Below are positions 1-11,200 of a stretch of 64,000 bases of DNA, piece by piece. A model generated the notes under the pieces. That model had not been told where the DNA came from and ran no database searches. It saw only the letters and a program-made list of their open reading frames with translations. The stretch is from assembly GCA_031763025.1 (NCBI GenBank), contig JASSKH010000001.1, positions 17,585,142-17,649,141 on the forward strand, written 5' to 3'. How positions within the stretch are numbered: the first letter of the stretch is position 1; every line of letters begins with the position of its first letter. Position numbers and translations under genes: made by a program. The stretch comes from Macrocystis pyrifera. Its lineage: Eukaryota; Sar; Phaeophyceae; Laminariales; Laminariaceae.

Positions 1-960
1 AACGCGAGACCCGTAAAACAGTTGGAAACAGTGCATATGACAGCAGCTAAAAAAATCCTAAGATCCTCAAGTACGACTAGTAACACAGTATTAAGCAGAA
101 CTGGAAATGCGCCCACTCAAGACAAATAAAGAGATGAGAAAGTTGAAGTGGCAATATAAAGTAAGGAACATGCCAGAAAGAGGTTGCCAACCATAGTTGA
201 TAGAGCTGTATGGAAGAAAGTAACAAAAGGGCGAGCTGGAATAAGGTGGGATGGCGTAGTTGAGAAAGTATGGAAGGATATAGCGGGGAAACCAAGAAGA
301 GGTGACGTCCGCCGGGAAGTTTGGGAGGTACAAGGCAGAAGTAGAAGAAAGGATAGGACGAAAGGAAACGCTAGCGCTAAGAAACAAGGTCGAATTGGCA
401 AAATAGTTCGAGATATACGGGGGATTGAGCGAAGGAGTAGGAATGAAAACGTACTTGCACGGCCCAATGGACTCCGCGAAAACGCTGAAACTGCGATTTC
501 GTGTAGGGGACCTGGACGTGCCAGAAAGAAGAAAGAGGTATACCAGTAGTCGGGAGAAGGAGGACGTAGATGCACAAATGTGCCCGTGTGGCAAAGCAAT
601 AGAGTAGAACTCACATAGTAGGAGAATGTGAAATGCACAAGGAGGAATGGGATGTGTTAGAAGGGGAGATGAGGGAAATAGACGAATGTGACATGGAGGA
701 GTTTGCTACACTAGATAGCAGCGAGAAAACGATCGCTATCCTAGGAGATAGATGATGGCCACCGGCGGCCAGACAGGAAGGGGATAAGATTAGCAAAAAA
801 TTATTTGTAATATATGGAAACAACGTAATGAGCGCCCAACTGTTGAAGGTGTCTCTACTAGGAGTAGGAACGATGCTCCGTCTCAAAATGGATGCGTGGT
901 CGATGGTCAAATGACAAATGACTAAGGCAAGCAACAAATGAGTACGCCCCCCCCCCCCCC
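1..960 (+). pseudogene. Relic of LINE-type reverse transcriptase, C-terminal part
   Basis: Broken frames on the + strand read as the end of a non-LTR (LINE-like) reverse transcriptase polyprotein. A basic stretch at about 130-420 includes DRAVWKKVTKGRAGIRWD. A CPCGK zinc-knuckle-like motif lies near 580-600, and RTHIVGECEMHKEEWDVLEG can be followed after it only by changing frame. Stops and frameshifts (for example at 604-610 and 750-757) show that it is not functional. The 3' end runs through GAGTACG into a poly-C tract at 944-972. A shorter copy of the same 3' end lies at about 28165-28330. It sits in the intron or upstream region of the zinc-finger gene that follows. The family assignment rests on motif style only. 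Confidence 0.6.
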
Positions 961-1018
961 CCCCCCCCCCCTTCGCATAGCCCATCACCCCCCCCTCCCC
1001 CATCCCGTAATACTTCAT
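944..1018 (+). repeat. Poly-C tract at the 3' end of the LINE relic
   Basis: A run of about 25 C follows GAGTACG directly, then comes C-rich sequence to about 1018. It lies where a LINE would carry its 3' tail. The C-tailed short repeats in this window end in a very similar GAGTAC-C(n) motif. Confidence 0.8.
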
Positions 1019-1035
1019 TACCCCCCTCTCTGCAG

Positions 1036-1206
1036 GCGAGAATTGTGACGGACGCTCAGAAGTCGGGAAAGAGCTTGGCAGCCTTGCCGCCACCCAAGCC
1101 CTCGGCGCCCGACCCGAGTCTCGTCCGCTGCCCTCACTGCGGGCGTCGCTTCAACGAGACCGCCGGAGAGCGCCACATGCAGCACTGCAAGAACATTAAG
1201 GCGAAG
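1036..1206 (+). CDS. Exon with the C2HC zinc finger
   Basis: Exon in phase 0 at both ends, with acceptor tgcag and donor gtgacg. It encodes about 57 residues: a Pro-rich lead-in (LPPPKPSAPDP), then the complete C2HC motif at about residues 33-52 of the exon. Confidence 0.8.
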
Positions 1207-3279
1207 GTGACGTCCAAGTTCTGTCTTTTTCTTTCCATATTGTTTTGTCGGGAAGTTTACGTACCGTTTTCCGTCCTTTGGCCTAAAGTAATGAATCCAC
1301 TCTAGATTAGAGCAATTAGTTCATTAATTTTGTCCACCCCTACCGTTAAAGCTGTCTTTTAATTGGTATGGATTATCATGTAGATATTACGACTGCTCTC
1401 TGCATACAGATTGTACTTTGCTCGTAGGTCGCTTGTTGCCCCCCGCCCATGTTGACCCCCCCCCCATATATTATGTACCTGGTATATAGATAGGTTGGGT
1501 TGGCGTCGGTTGGCGACGACGCTGTAAAGCACGCCTCTCACTGCGTGAGCTAGAAAGCCAAGGTACCGTTTTTTTTGTTTTGTTTTGGCGGGCACCGCAA
1601 TTGGCGCTCGAGCTAGTCAAATGATCATTTTTGTGCGGGGAGATCCTTAACTCCGCACAAGGGAGATGATCGCATCATGTAGTGTGTGTGGCACACTCGA
1701 GGCAGTTACATGGTAAACACATTGCTGTCTCTGGGAGTAGCCACACCAGAAAATAATTCGATTCGTTTTGCGCTGTCATCCATATACAAGAAAATCCGCC
1801 TCAACAGCGGTTCTTAGTTCTCGTAGGATTCAGCTCACCCTTCACATGATTCGCCCAACACCTCACGGCGCTTCGCAAAGCTTGGTGCAAGCAATGTCTA
1901 CCTGCTCGGTGAAAACCCGATGCGCTCCGTCCCGGCATTGTAGGGATGTGAGGGTCTACGGTCATACGACTTCGGCCATGCATGATAATGAGTACACGCC
2001 TCCCCCCCCATGTTTACCCGGACGCTAGTTGTTTTGTACCACTTCGTTCCAAATTATAGGAACATCTTGTGTTCAATAGGCATGTAAAAACGTTTTTTTA
2101 TGATTTGGGACAGAGTGGTATGTACCAGTACTTGAGTTTCTGTTTCTTCGCCTAGACAATTATTTTACTTCGAAGCAATATTTTACGTAGCACTGCAAGA
2201 ATGTAAATTCCACGGTGAACGAAATGTCCGCGCTTGTCTTGTGGGGGGGCGGCGGGCGACGAGAGACCTAACCTGTCTGTTAAATTTTATGTTTCTGGGA
2301 AATTTAGGTGTGGTACTTGTTTTAAGTCGGTCGGGATGCTTCGTGATGTTTTTTTTTTTCCATGTTCGTCGGGCTATTGTTTTTTTTCTTCAAACGTTTT
2401 GTTTTATGCCGTACTTCAAGACCAAAAAAAAATACCAGGGTGAAATCAACAAACCACCCGCGCTTGCTTTCAGGGGGAGACCTGCCGTTTTGCTTTCGTG
2501 TTTCGCCGGAACGTTTATATGTACTATTGTATACCTTTTTTGTGTTCATCGAAACGATTTTGTTCAAACTTTTCAGGGCTGCTCACGGCTCGGGTCGGGT
2601 TGGGTCAGGTCGGGTCGGGCCGGGTGTCGGGTAACGGTGACCGGACTCAATCCGTGAGAATTACCCGAGCCGACCCGACTCAACCCGACCCGTGAGATTT
2701 TGAAAACTTCCTGACCCGGCCCGCGGGTTGTGTTCGTGAGCTGTGAAGAGCCCTTATTCTTTTCTCATGTTCGTCTTGGCGGTTTTGTTCATGCGTTTGG
2801 TGTTCTTCCGGGGTGCTTTTTCTTTATTTATGTTGCAAGCGGTTTGTAGCTCAGATTATCGGGAAATAATCTAATGTGAGAACAGCCTCATCATCATAGT
2901 CATCAACATAGGCATCATCCCCATCATCCTCATCATCAACATCATCCCTTATCTTCATCCTCATCCTCATCGTTAACATCGCTAGCATCGCCATCATCAT
3001 CATCGTCAATATCATCAACATGGTAAGTGCAGATGAACTCTACGATTGGTCGGCTTTATCCATACCACCGCCCCCCGCCCCCCGTCCCCGATCCCCCCTC
3101 CCCGACCCTCCGTCCCCTGTCCCCCGTCCCCTGTTGCCTGCTTCCCGACCCCTATCCCCGTATCTCAAACACGCCTTCCGGAGCAGCCGTCCGTGTTGAA
3201 AAAAGGCTCTGGAAGTCTTCTCGGACACGCCGCCCGAAAAACCTCTGGCCTGTCTGGTGCGAAAGGGCAGCGATGGTAG
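1036..3279 (+). CDS. ZC2HC1-like C2HC zinc-finger protein, C-terminal exons (5' end outside the window)
   Basis: Two exons, 1036-1206 and 3187-3279, join in phase 0. The first has the signature CPHCGRRFNETAGERHMQHC, a C-x2-C-x11-H-x3-C zinc-binding motif typical of the zf-C2HC_2 domain of ZC2HC1/FAM164 proteins, followed by the usual basic CKNIKAK. The second continues PSVLKKGSGSLLGHAARK and reaches a TAG at 3277-3279. Splice sites are ctgcag|GCG, AAG|gtgacg and gagcag|CCG. The upstream part must lie left of the window, and the LINE relic would be in that intron. A donor (ATG|gtaggg) just before the stop means the C-terminus could continue. Members of the family are poorly characterised; no function is proposed beyond zinc binding. 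Confidence 0.75.
1770..2013 (+). repeat. C-tailed short repeat, copy 1
   Basis: Member of a dispersed family of about 230 bases. It contains GGTGAAAACCCGA, TCCCGGCATTGTAGGGATG and GGTCATACGACTTCGGCCATGCATGA, and ends GAGTACACGCCTCCCCCCCC. It lies in the intron of the zinc-finger gene. Confidence 0.85.
2590..2730. repeat. CGGGT/ACCCG-rich tract with inverted halves
   Basis: CGGGT-type repeats at 2590-2632 are followed by ACCCG-type repeats at about 2668-2694 and 2711-2725, so the halves can pair. Confidence 0.7.
2887..3021. repeat. Degenerate (ATC)n microsatellite
   Basis: Imperfect CAT/ATC triplets across about 135 bases within the last intron of the zinc-finger gene. Confidence 0.85.
3187..3279 (+). 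CDS. Probable last exon of the C2HC zinc-finger gene
   Basis: Joins the upstream exon in frame to give IKAK-PSVLKKGSGSL, a basic Ser/Gly-rich tail of about 30 residues ending GQRW then TAG. The acceptor is ggagcag. The stop may be skipped if the donor at 3276 is used. Confidence 0.6.
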   Translation, partial: PSVLKKGSGSLLGHAARKTSGLSGAKGQRW

Positions 3280-3394
3280 GGATTCCCTTGCCAGGAAGTC
3301 CGCATGCTTGCTTGCGTGCTAGCGTGCTTGCACCCTATGGGGGCTTCGCTCCGTCTGGTCTGGTTCGAAAAATATTTCGAAAACGGTTACGGCA

Positions 3395-3543
<149 letters not shown>

Positions 3544-3592
3544 TTCCGAACACACGCCTCACCTGGCAAAGGTCTACCTGCCTGCTACTACT

Positions 3593-3893
3593 ACTGGTGG
3601 TGGTGGCGGTGGTAGTGGTGGTGGCGTTGGTGGTAGTGGTGTTGGTAGGGGGGGTGCTGCTGCTGCTGCTGCTGCTGTCGATGGTGGTGTTGGTGTTGTT
3701 GTTGGTGGTGGTGGTTTTGGCGCTGCTGGTGCTGGTGCTGGTGAAACTGGTGGTGTTGTTGTTGCCGGTGCTGCTGGTGTCGTTGCTGGGGGTGGTGCTT
3801 GTGGCGCTGCTGGTGCTGGTGCTGGTGAAACTGGTGGTGTTGTTGTTGCCGGTGCTGCTGGTGTCGTTGCTGGGGGTGGTGCTACTGCTTTTA
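3593..3893. repeat. GGT/GCT triplet-rich block with an 84-base tandem duplication
   Basis: GGT/GTT/GCT triplets throughout. The segment starting GGCGCTGCTGGTGCTGG at 3719 recurs at 3803, giving two nearly identical 84-base units. Open frames in both directions are low-complexity and have no protein-like features. Confidence 0.85.
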
Positions 3894-4524
3894 GCGAAAT
3901 AAGTAGCAGTAGGGTGCCGTTTACCTGTGGACGGTTGGTTGGCTGACCCCAGGGGTTGGGTCTCTGGCTCGCTTTTTCTGTTTTTTTTTGTTTTTTTCGG
4001 CCTATTTCTGTTCGTTTCAAGTTTTGTTTTGATGGGTGAGCGGCCCAGCCCTTCCGTTGTAACAGCACCAGCGGTGGCGGCGGCGGCGTCGTGTGGAGCT
4101 TCGACGTAAGAAGGCCTTTGCGAGGCCTGTTGGGTTGTCGGACTTGATCGGTGCTGCGAAGGCTGTTGGATAGCTAATGGTAACCAGGCACGCATTCCAG
4201 TCATCAATAGTATTTACGTGTTCAATTTGTTCAAGGTTGTTGCCAAACTCCCCCAGCCAAAGCTGGTGGCCGCGTGTGGTGCTGTACCTGGTATTTACTA
4301 CTGTTGTCACGGCTGCTGTGCGTTGTTTTTTACATATTGGGGTGGCTTTTTCCTCCGAGACTCGGCGCGCTGAAACGCGTTTTTTTTCTGTGCTATTATG
4401 ATAAGTTTACTAATGAGGACGATAGTACACGTTTTCTGGGTTGTATAATATCATGATCACAACAAGATTATGAATGAACAGGACCACACCATGGACCCCC
4501 GTCAACCATGCACCCATCGAATAT

Positions 4525-4620
4525 TCATGACACGTGCTCTGCTGTCACTGCAACCGGCTCGTCCGATGTTAGCACCTTGCCCTCGCCCGTGGGGTCTTCG
4601 GCACGCAATAGCTCATAGAC
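4525..4620 (-). CDS. Possible terminal exon of an unidentified gene
   Basis: After a candidate acceptor (attcctgag) the - strand reads VYELLRAEDPTGEGK and on to VTAEHVS-stop, 31 residues of ordinary composition. No partner exon was found. It is downstream of the transporter gene's stop and cannot be joined to it. It may be chance. Confidence 0.25.
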   Translation of the reverse strand, partial: VYELLRAEDPTGEGKVLTSDEPVAVTAEHVS

Positions 4621-5261
4621 CTCAGGAATTATTACATTATTACGGTCTCTTCGCGCGTCCCTACTACCCGGTGTCTGATCGGAGAGCGAGGGGATATTTT
4701 TGTGATACTGCTGTGGTGAAGTTCCTCCCGCGCTGAGGGTGCCTCGCAACTAGCAGAAGAATGCTCAATGTAGGATGGGGCGGGTGGGGTGGCCTGAAGT
4801 TTTTCGCTCGCTCGTCGTGTTTGATCGAGGATTACAAGGACTGCAGCGCAAGTGGCCTCTCTCCAGTGAACTTATCAAAGGCGTGGTGCCAACATTTTGC
4901 TCCCAACGTTTGGAACCATCTGCTTGGTGCTTGGATGTCGATTTTACTTTCGTTGTAATAGTTCTCTGTTGTTGCGGATCACGCTATGAATAGTTAACAT
5001 ATGTATTGGATTGGATCAGGCCTCCTGCGCCGGCCGGTAGTCTCCCCGAAACGTCTTAATCCCCTATAAATCACTGGGCTGGAGCCATGTTCCACCCCTC
5101 ACCCAAAGTCACGTTTCTTGTGCAGGAATACCTCCGCGCGTACTAAACAAGGGAACACATTATCAATCGAGAACACCTTACACCTCAAACACTCTTACTA
5201 CTGCCTCAGTGTAGCTCTGGGGACCTAGGTACAACGTTCTAAAACCCGAGAAGCGCCGTAT

Positions 5262-5475
5262 CAACCCTCTCAGGACTATCGAGGGGAAACTTGACGTTCT
5301 ATTGACAAGTGAGTGGGGGGATATACCGATGGGTGTCCGAGCTACAATGGTTGAATGCACGGCGTCGTATACGGCACTGGCGCAACATGATCCTCCTACC
5401 CGTACGGCACTGCTGGGCGCTCACGCTGCTGCGCGTATGTAAGATGTTGATAACACCGAAGCTAACAACCATTGT
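5262..5475 (+). repeat. Dispersed repeat with AACCCTCT end, copy 1
   Basis: Contains CAACCCTCTCAGGAC, GTGTCCGAGCTACAATGG, GGGCGCTCACGCTGCTGCGCG and TGTAAGATGTTGATAACACC. Related copies lie at about 41383-41610 (+) and 47680-47890 (reverse). Confidence 0.7.
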
Positions 5476-5768
5476 TTAGGTCGCTACGTATATCAAACGG
5501 AATCCCAAGGGGGGGGGGGGGGGGGTAACAAACCTTCGAGAAAGAGAGGGAAACCGCTCAAGTATCCCCATGCTGCTATTATAGCCTGTGGTGCTTTCTC
5601 TTGCGACACACGTCGGATACATATCCCTTGCCTCTACCCCGACAGCCTGGGCCAACTGTGCTTCGCGTAGTCGGTGCTGTGCTATAACCAAGTTGTTCTG
5701 GTTTCAACGCTCATTCCCTGTGCTCAAGTCTCGAAGGGAATGCCGGAGCGAGAAACTTTCGCTCATGG

Positions 5769-6012
5769 TGTGTGACAAGATCACTATCTATCTAGATCAC
5801 CTGGATCCTAACCTGCCTGCTATGAGATGTTGTGCAGGACCTGGGTACACCGTATAGTACGAGATCCAACTCAGGAAACATTCGTGGGTCATTCAGGTTA
5901 AAACGGCTCCCGCCCGGAAAATCTGAGCTAAAAGTCATAAAAGATCACGAATCTATCTCCTCTGAAACATCAAGGCCATCAAGTGGGAATCAAATATCCG
6001 TCCCGTCTGTGG
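5769..6012 (-). mobile_element. GATC-rich TIR element, diverged copy
   Basis: Shares ATCACCTGGATCCTAACCTGC, TGAGATGTTGTGCAGG, GGCTCCCGCCCGG and AAGTGGGAATC with the family found at 13.5, 23.8, 29.7, 46.6-55.3 kb. The ends are degraded. Orientation is assigned by comparison and is approximate. Confidence 0.6.
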
Positions 6013-7101
6013 TAATTTTATGAAAAAACCGAAGTCCTTCTGCCCCCTCTCCCTACAGCTACGGACACGGACATACAGAAACAGAATTCCATCCATAAAA
6101 AACATGGGGAATATATTAATATCTATATATCTTACCATTATTGCTCTATTTAAAGCTGCCGTAATACTGCTGTAAAGCTATGGATAAACCGGTCACACCC
6201 CTCACGGTGATCCAGGGGGGAGCCTCGTGACCCCGCACCAGGTATGCAGTTGGTCCCGAAAACTCGAGTTCCCGCATCGAGGCAAATGTGGGTTGTAAAT
6301 GGCTGCTATCGAGCAAAAATACGCAGCACGGGAGTTACTACTGTACGTCATGGCTATGGCTACGCCGGCGGTGTGGAAAACCACCAGCCCCCGTACTGAA
6401 GCATGCTTTCACTACCAGCGTACTAGCTGCCGACGATATGAACGGCGAGTATCGCACCGGGAAGGGGTGGGAGGGGGCTCCTTGCCAGGGCACCCCAGAT
6501 CTGCGCTAAAACGAAAAAAGGGCGCATACTACTAGGTTCTAATGATAAGGGGTTCGAAAAAGCGGATATAAAATATCAATCGTACGGCTGCTTGCTGCGT
6601 ACTGCGAGCGAATTAACATCTCGTAGTACGGGCTTCTATACTAAACTACTGCCACGGGTATAATATACTACAGTGCGTACTCCGTTCAACAGCAGCAGCA
6701 ATGCCTAAACAATAAAACACGCGAGAAAACGCACTTGCGTACATCACGACCAGTATGCTCTCCTCCCACCATCGGTAGTCTCTACTCAAGATGCGCTACT
6801 ACTACCACCACTACTACTGTATCGTTTCTACTGCACCTCCCCCATGGTCATACCTCTACGGCCATGCATGACATGAGCACCCCGCCCCCCCGCCCCCACC
6901 GCCCCCTTTCCTCCATCATAACACGGCCATTACTATTGTATACCATCCATTGCTGTAGGCCGTAGAGTGCATAAGTTTCATCCATCATGCGTCGATCGCA
7001 TCGAACGCCGTGAAACCCTACTGGATCAGTACGATCTCGCCGCAAATGCTACACACTCTCGCTCCGCAATCGATAACCGCTATTGCAAGCCTGTGTCTGA
7101 G
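6013..7101. other. Intergenic spacer, no gene recognised
   Basis: Apart from the short C-tailed repeat fragment at 6845-6906, I see only unique AT/GC-mixed sequence with short open frames that show no splice-compatible protein-like exon. Confidence 0.5.
6845..6906 (+). repeat. C-tailed short repeat, 3'-end fragment
   Basis: Only the last part of the family is present (GGTCATACCTCTACGGCCATGCATGACATGAG), followed by a C-rich tail. Confidence 0.75.
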
Positions 7102-7396
7102 TCATGCTCGGGTAAGTAGTCGGGTACCTCCAGCGCTACCCGGGTACCAAACTTGATTGTTTTAGCCATGCTCGGGGAGGTACCCGGTATCTCCAGGGTT
7201 ACCCGGGTACCAAACCTGATTGTTTTGGCCATGCTCGGGGAGGTACCCGGGTATCTCCAGGGTTACCTGGGTACCAAACCTAGTGGTTTTGGTCATACTC
7301 GGGTAGTTACCCGGGTACCTCCAAGGGTACCCGGGTACCAAACCTCGTTGTTTCGATCATACTTGGTTAGGTACCCGGGTACCTCCAGAGTACATA
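7102..7396. repeat. Minisatellite, about 64-base unit, five copies
   Basis: Units begin near 7102, 7166, 7230, 7293 and 7355. Each has TACCCGGGTACC-type palindromic cores and an AAACCTGATTGTTTTGG-like linker. The unit is GC-rich and carries no open frame of interest. Confidence 0.9.
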
Positions 7397-8118
7397 CCCT
7401 ACTAAACACGCCCGTACTATTGACTTACGTACAGATGGACCCTGCCACAACGAAGGGTAAGGATCCAAACAATCTACCACGCACGGGGTAGAGGTGTCTT
7501 CGCGGGCCTTATTTTCGTGTTGAAACCCCGGCGACAAGCCAACAACCCACTACACACCGCTTACTCTCATCGTCGCACGCCTTTTTTTGCGTGTTGAAGC
7601 CCTGGTGACAAACCCACAATCCACTGCACACCGGGTAAAAAACTCGGTTTTGCGTGTTTTTTTTCTTACTGTACCCCGTGTAACCCGCCCAGCGATACAA
7701 GGGGGGGGGGGGGGCTTCGACAAATTCCCAGGACGAAGGCATTCTTCCCCGCCACACCAACCACCTTGAAGGGAGGGGAGGACGCCACGCGCTCGCTGAC
7801 AGAAAACTTCGACAACTCCCGCAAGAAGTCTACCCTCCACGATTTCGAACTTGACCACGTGCTATTCATACCAAACGCGAGCTTCAATGGGCGGGCAGTA
7901 TTCAGCCTCTGCTATCAATACAGCTGTCCAGCCACCGGATGGCCGACGTGGTCGGTTCAAGTCATCTCCAGCCGACCCCCCCCCACCCCAGCCCTCCCCA
8001 AGCAATGTTCATGTGGTGTGTCATGGGCAGGGTGTTACCCATGGTGATAGAGACCCTGTCACTCTTTTCCGCGAAGAAAAATCCTCGCGCAAGCCGTCGC
8101 TTCCAACTGTTAGAAGCG

Positions 8119-8209
8119 CTAGACCGGCAGGTTACTCAGCTCGAGAGCGAGGTGCTTCATGACGCTCTTCTCTACCAGGCACAACAGGCGCGGGTTTTCC
8201 TCCAGCATC
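8119..8209 (-). CDS. Transporter exon 21, terminal exon
   Basis: MLEENPRLLCLVEKSVMKHLA and LELSNLPV, then TAG at 8121-8119. This is the C-terminal helix typical of CNBD-tailed transporters. The acceptor is tcgcgtcag. Two decayed copies of the acceptor and exon start lie upstream at about 9080-9130 and 9175-9240. Confidence 0.92.
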
Positions 8210-11200
8210 CTGACGCGAAAAGACGAGGGGTGTGGGGGGGGGGTACTCAGGTCATGCATAGCCGTAGTCGTATGACCATAAGGGGAGGGGGGGGTGTATT
8301 CATGCCATGCATGGCCGTAGTCGTATGACCATAACCCCCCTTTGTCTGTCTGCCGATGTCCTCTTTTGTGCCTCTTACCTTGTCCTTGACCCATCAGTTG
8401 GACATAGAATTGCTAGTTTTCGTTTGTTGTTAGCTCTTTGTCTCAACCCTATTCTTGTCTTGTCTTCCGTCTGGTCTTCTTGTGTCGTCCGTATGTAGGT
8501 CCATCTGGCGGACACATCATAAGACTGATCGTACCAGCAACCAGCAACCTTGTCCTGGACTCGGCCTGTGCCCTGAGCGCATGTTTGTTTCATCTTCTTT
8601 GTTCTATGTTCTTTCCTTTTTTTCCTGCTTTTCTTGCTCTTCTGTTTTGTTTTTTACCCTTCGTGCTTTTATTTTTTGTTTTCTTTTTTCGAGTGTACAT
8701 AAAACACCAAGGACATGTTCCTGGTACTATTTGGTTGCAAGTGACACGGGATGGTATACCACAGCTCTTTAGTATCGTTTCCTTGCGTACTGGTACTACC
8801 ATGCGCCTTATTTCGTACTTGTGTGTTTTCTCCCATCGAGACGCATTTTTCGCCTCAAGTTTGTTTCGTGACCACGGGCGAAATTTCGGGGAAATGGGCT
8901 GATGTCAGAACATCGTCAACATCATCATCACACCCTCGCACCTCTACAAGGCCGGGATCAAGCACGTCGGGGTTTTCACCGAGCAGGCAAACATTGCTTG
9001 AACCAAGCGTGAAGCATCGTGAGGTGTTCGCGCGAAGGGTGAAGGGTGAGCAGAGGGTCGAAACTCCTGCTGCACTACAGGAGGGATTTCGCACTGCATG
9101 TGCAGGTTTCTTCCAGCATCTTGAACCGCAAGCACAGGGGAGGGGGGATCAAATATACGCCAGCAATACTTAAGGTTGTTGCGCCGCTGGCGCGGATGTT
9201 CCTCCGGCATCCTGAAGAGCAACCACAAGGGACGGGGGGGTACATATTCGAAACTACTGACACATTGGGTCTCTTGCGTCCAGTAGGGCTCAGCTTCAAT
9301 GTCGTAGGCAATCCTGGACAAAAAACGACGACCGGTCATGTCCCACCACCCACCCATGTACCCATCCATCCATCCATCCGCCCGCCCTCCTCCCCCCTAT
9401 TTGTCTCGTTAACATCTTTCTCGCTCTCATCTCTCTCTCTCTCTCTCTCTCTCTCGCGTCTCTCTATATTTATTGCGCCGCATAATGCGTCGCCCATCCG
9501 TTACAGTCACAGTCGCAGCAGTCACCTGTCAAGGTCGGCCCTGGTGAAGACCGTAAGGTTGGATGATGTCGCCGCGATGGCGGAGTGGCCCCGTCGCTCT
9601 TCCAGCTGGTAGTCCACGTAGCCGAAGATGGCACCGGACCCATGGAGAACCTGCAACAAGAACATCAAAACAGACCAAGTGAGCTCACGTTAAAACCGTT
9701 TTGAGCAACAGCACGTACAAGAACAACAGGAGCAACAACAACAAGAACAACAACAAAATAGGACACTGCTCTGCATAAACGAAACGTAACAAGGATCAAG
9801 TAAGCGAACGTCAACACCAACAGGAACATGCACAGGAGAACAGGATACAACATCAACAACAACGAGAACAAAAAAACTATCAAGGAAAAATAGCACGAGC
9901 AAGAAGATAACGCATCATGCACCAGAAATGTCGGAGGCGTCAGGGAGGAACTGCCGGTGGGCGAGCGGGCGTCGACGGGTAGTGTGAGCGTGAGACAGGA
10001 CGTCCTAGCGCATCTGTAGACCTGCACCCAGCACAGGGAGACTTTCGGCGTCGACCTCTCTAGAGTCTAAGTGAACAAGGTTGCCTGGCCTACATCAAGC
10101 CTAACCAACGTCCTACAGCAAAAGACGACCCCAAGGCAGATTCCAAGTATAAACACTCCGTTCGACAATGTAGAGTGCGTGTGGGCTTCGGGTTAAATAT
10201 CCAGCGAAAGGCTTTTCCAGCGGCGACGGTGGGTATGGGCGCGGGGGGGGGAGGTCAGTCCGAGCCAACTCCACTCTAGAAGCGGCGTGCCGTCGCCAAC
10301 ACTTGCAAAAAGCTAGGAGAACCACCATTTCGGGCGTGTCGGGCATGCCAAGGCTTCTTTTGGTCTTGAGCAGTTTTAGTGCAGAGCGGAGGTTATTCGA
10401 GGGATCAAATCGCGGTCTCCAGCAGATAGAATCTTTACTCGGCAGAATTAAGCTGTCGCAGCAATCAAGAGCGCCCCTCCACACCCCCCCCAAAGCTTGC
10501 TTCCTACCTGTCCACCAGCGCGGGCGACGCTGTTTGCTCTCCGCCTGTCGCAGACGTCACGGAGCTCTTGAGGCCTCGAGGACCCATCCGGCGATTTCTC
10601 CACCAGAACCTGATCAAGGCAAGCCAAGGTGGGGTGAGCCGGCGCGGAGCGAGGCGGTGCGGATGAAGTTGGTGTCGCCGAAGAGGTACTGAACTCATCC
10701 CAAGATAATATGTTTGCCACCGGGCTAAATATCCTCACCAGCATCCGCATCATCATATAACCGTCATGATGATTATTGTCACTATCACTATCCTTGTCAT
10801 CCTCACTATCACCATCATTATCATCTCATCACCATGACCATCAACATCATCATCACCAGAATCACAACCATCATTCCAATCATCACCACCATCGTCACCA
10901 TCGTCATCACCACCGTCCTCCTCTTGATCATCACGAGATACAAAGAAACAAGCCCCTACATCCCACCCAACTGGTTGGCGGCCCACCGCCTACCACTATT
11001 CAAAAGACGTAATTCTTCCCGTGAAAAGTGACCTTGACGCTGCGTGAACAACAGAGGCACTCAAGGAGTTCGATGGTGACGGCGTTTTCTGGCGTAGCGA
11101 TCGCACCTGTCCCTCGGTGACGATGTAAAAGCGGTCGCCGCCATCTCCGGGCGAGAAAATGATGTCCCCGGCATCGTAATCTTCCTCGTGGCAGTACCTT

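Noticed and set aside
7766..7935. + frame EDATRSLTENFDNSRKKST... with ordinary amino-acid composition
   Set aside because: No acceptor or partner exon found; it lies just past the 3' end of the transporter and may be UTR antisense.
10448..10756. - strand frame with RRANSVARAGGQ and, in another frame, YLFGDTNFIRTASLRAG, both resembling part of a CNBD
   Set aside because: The spacing is wrong and no donor keeps phase. Exon 20 supplies the real second half of the CNBD with matching splice sites.
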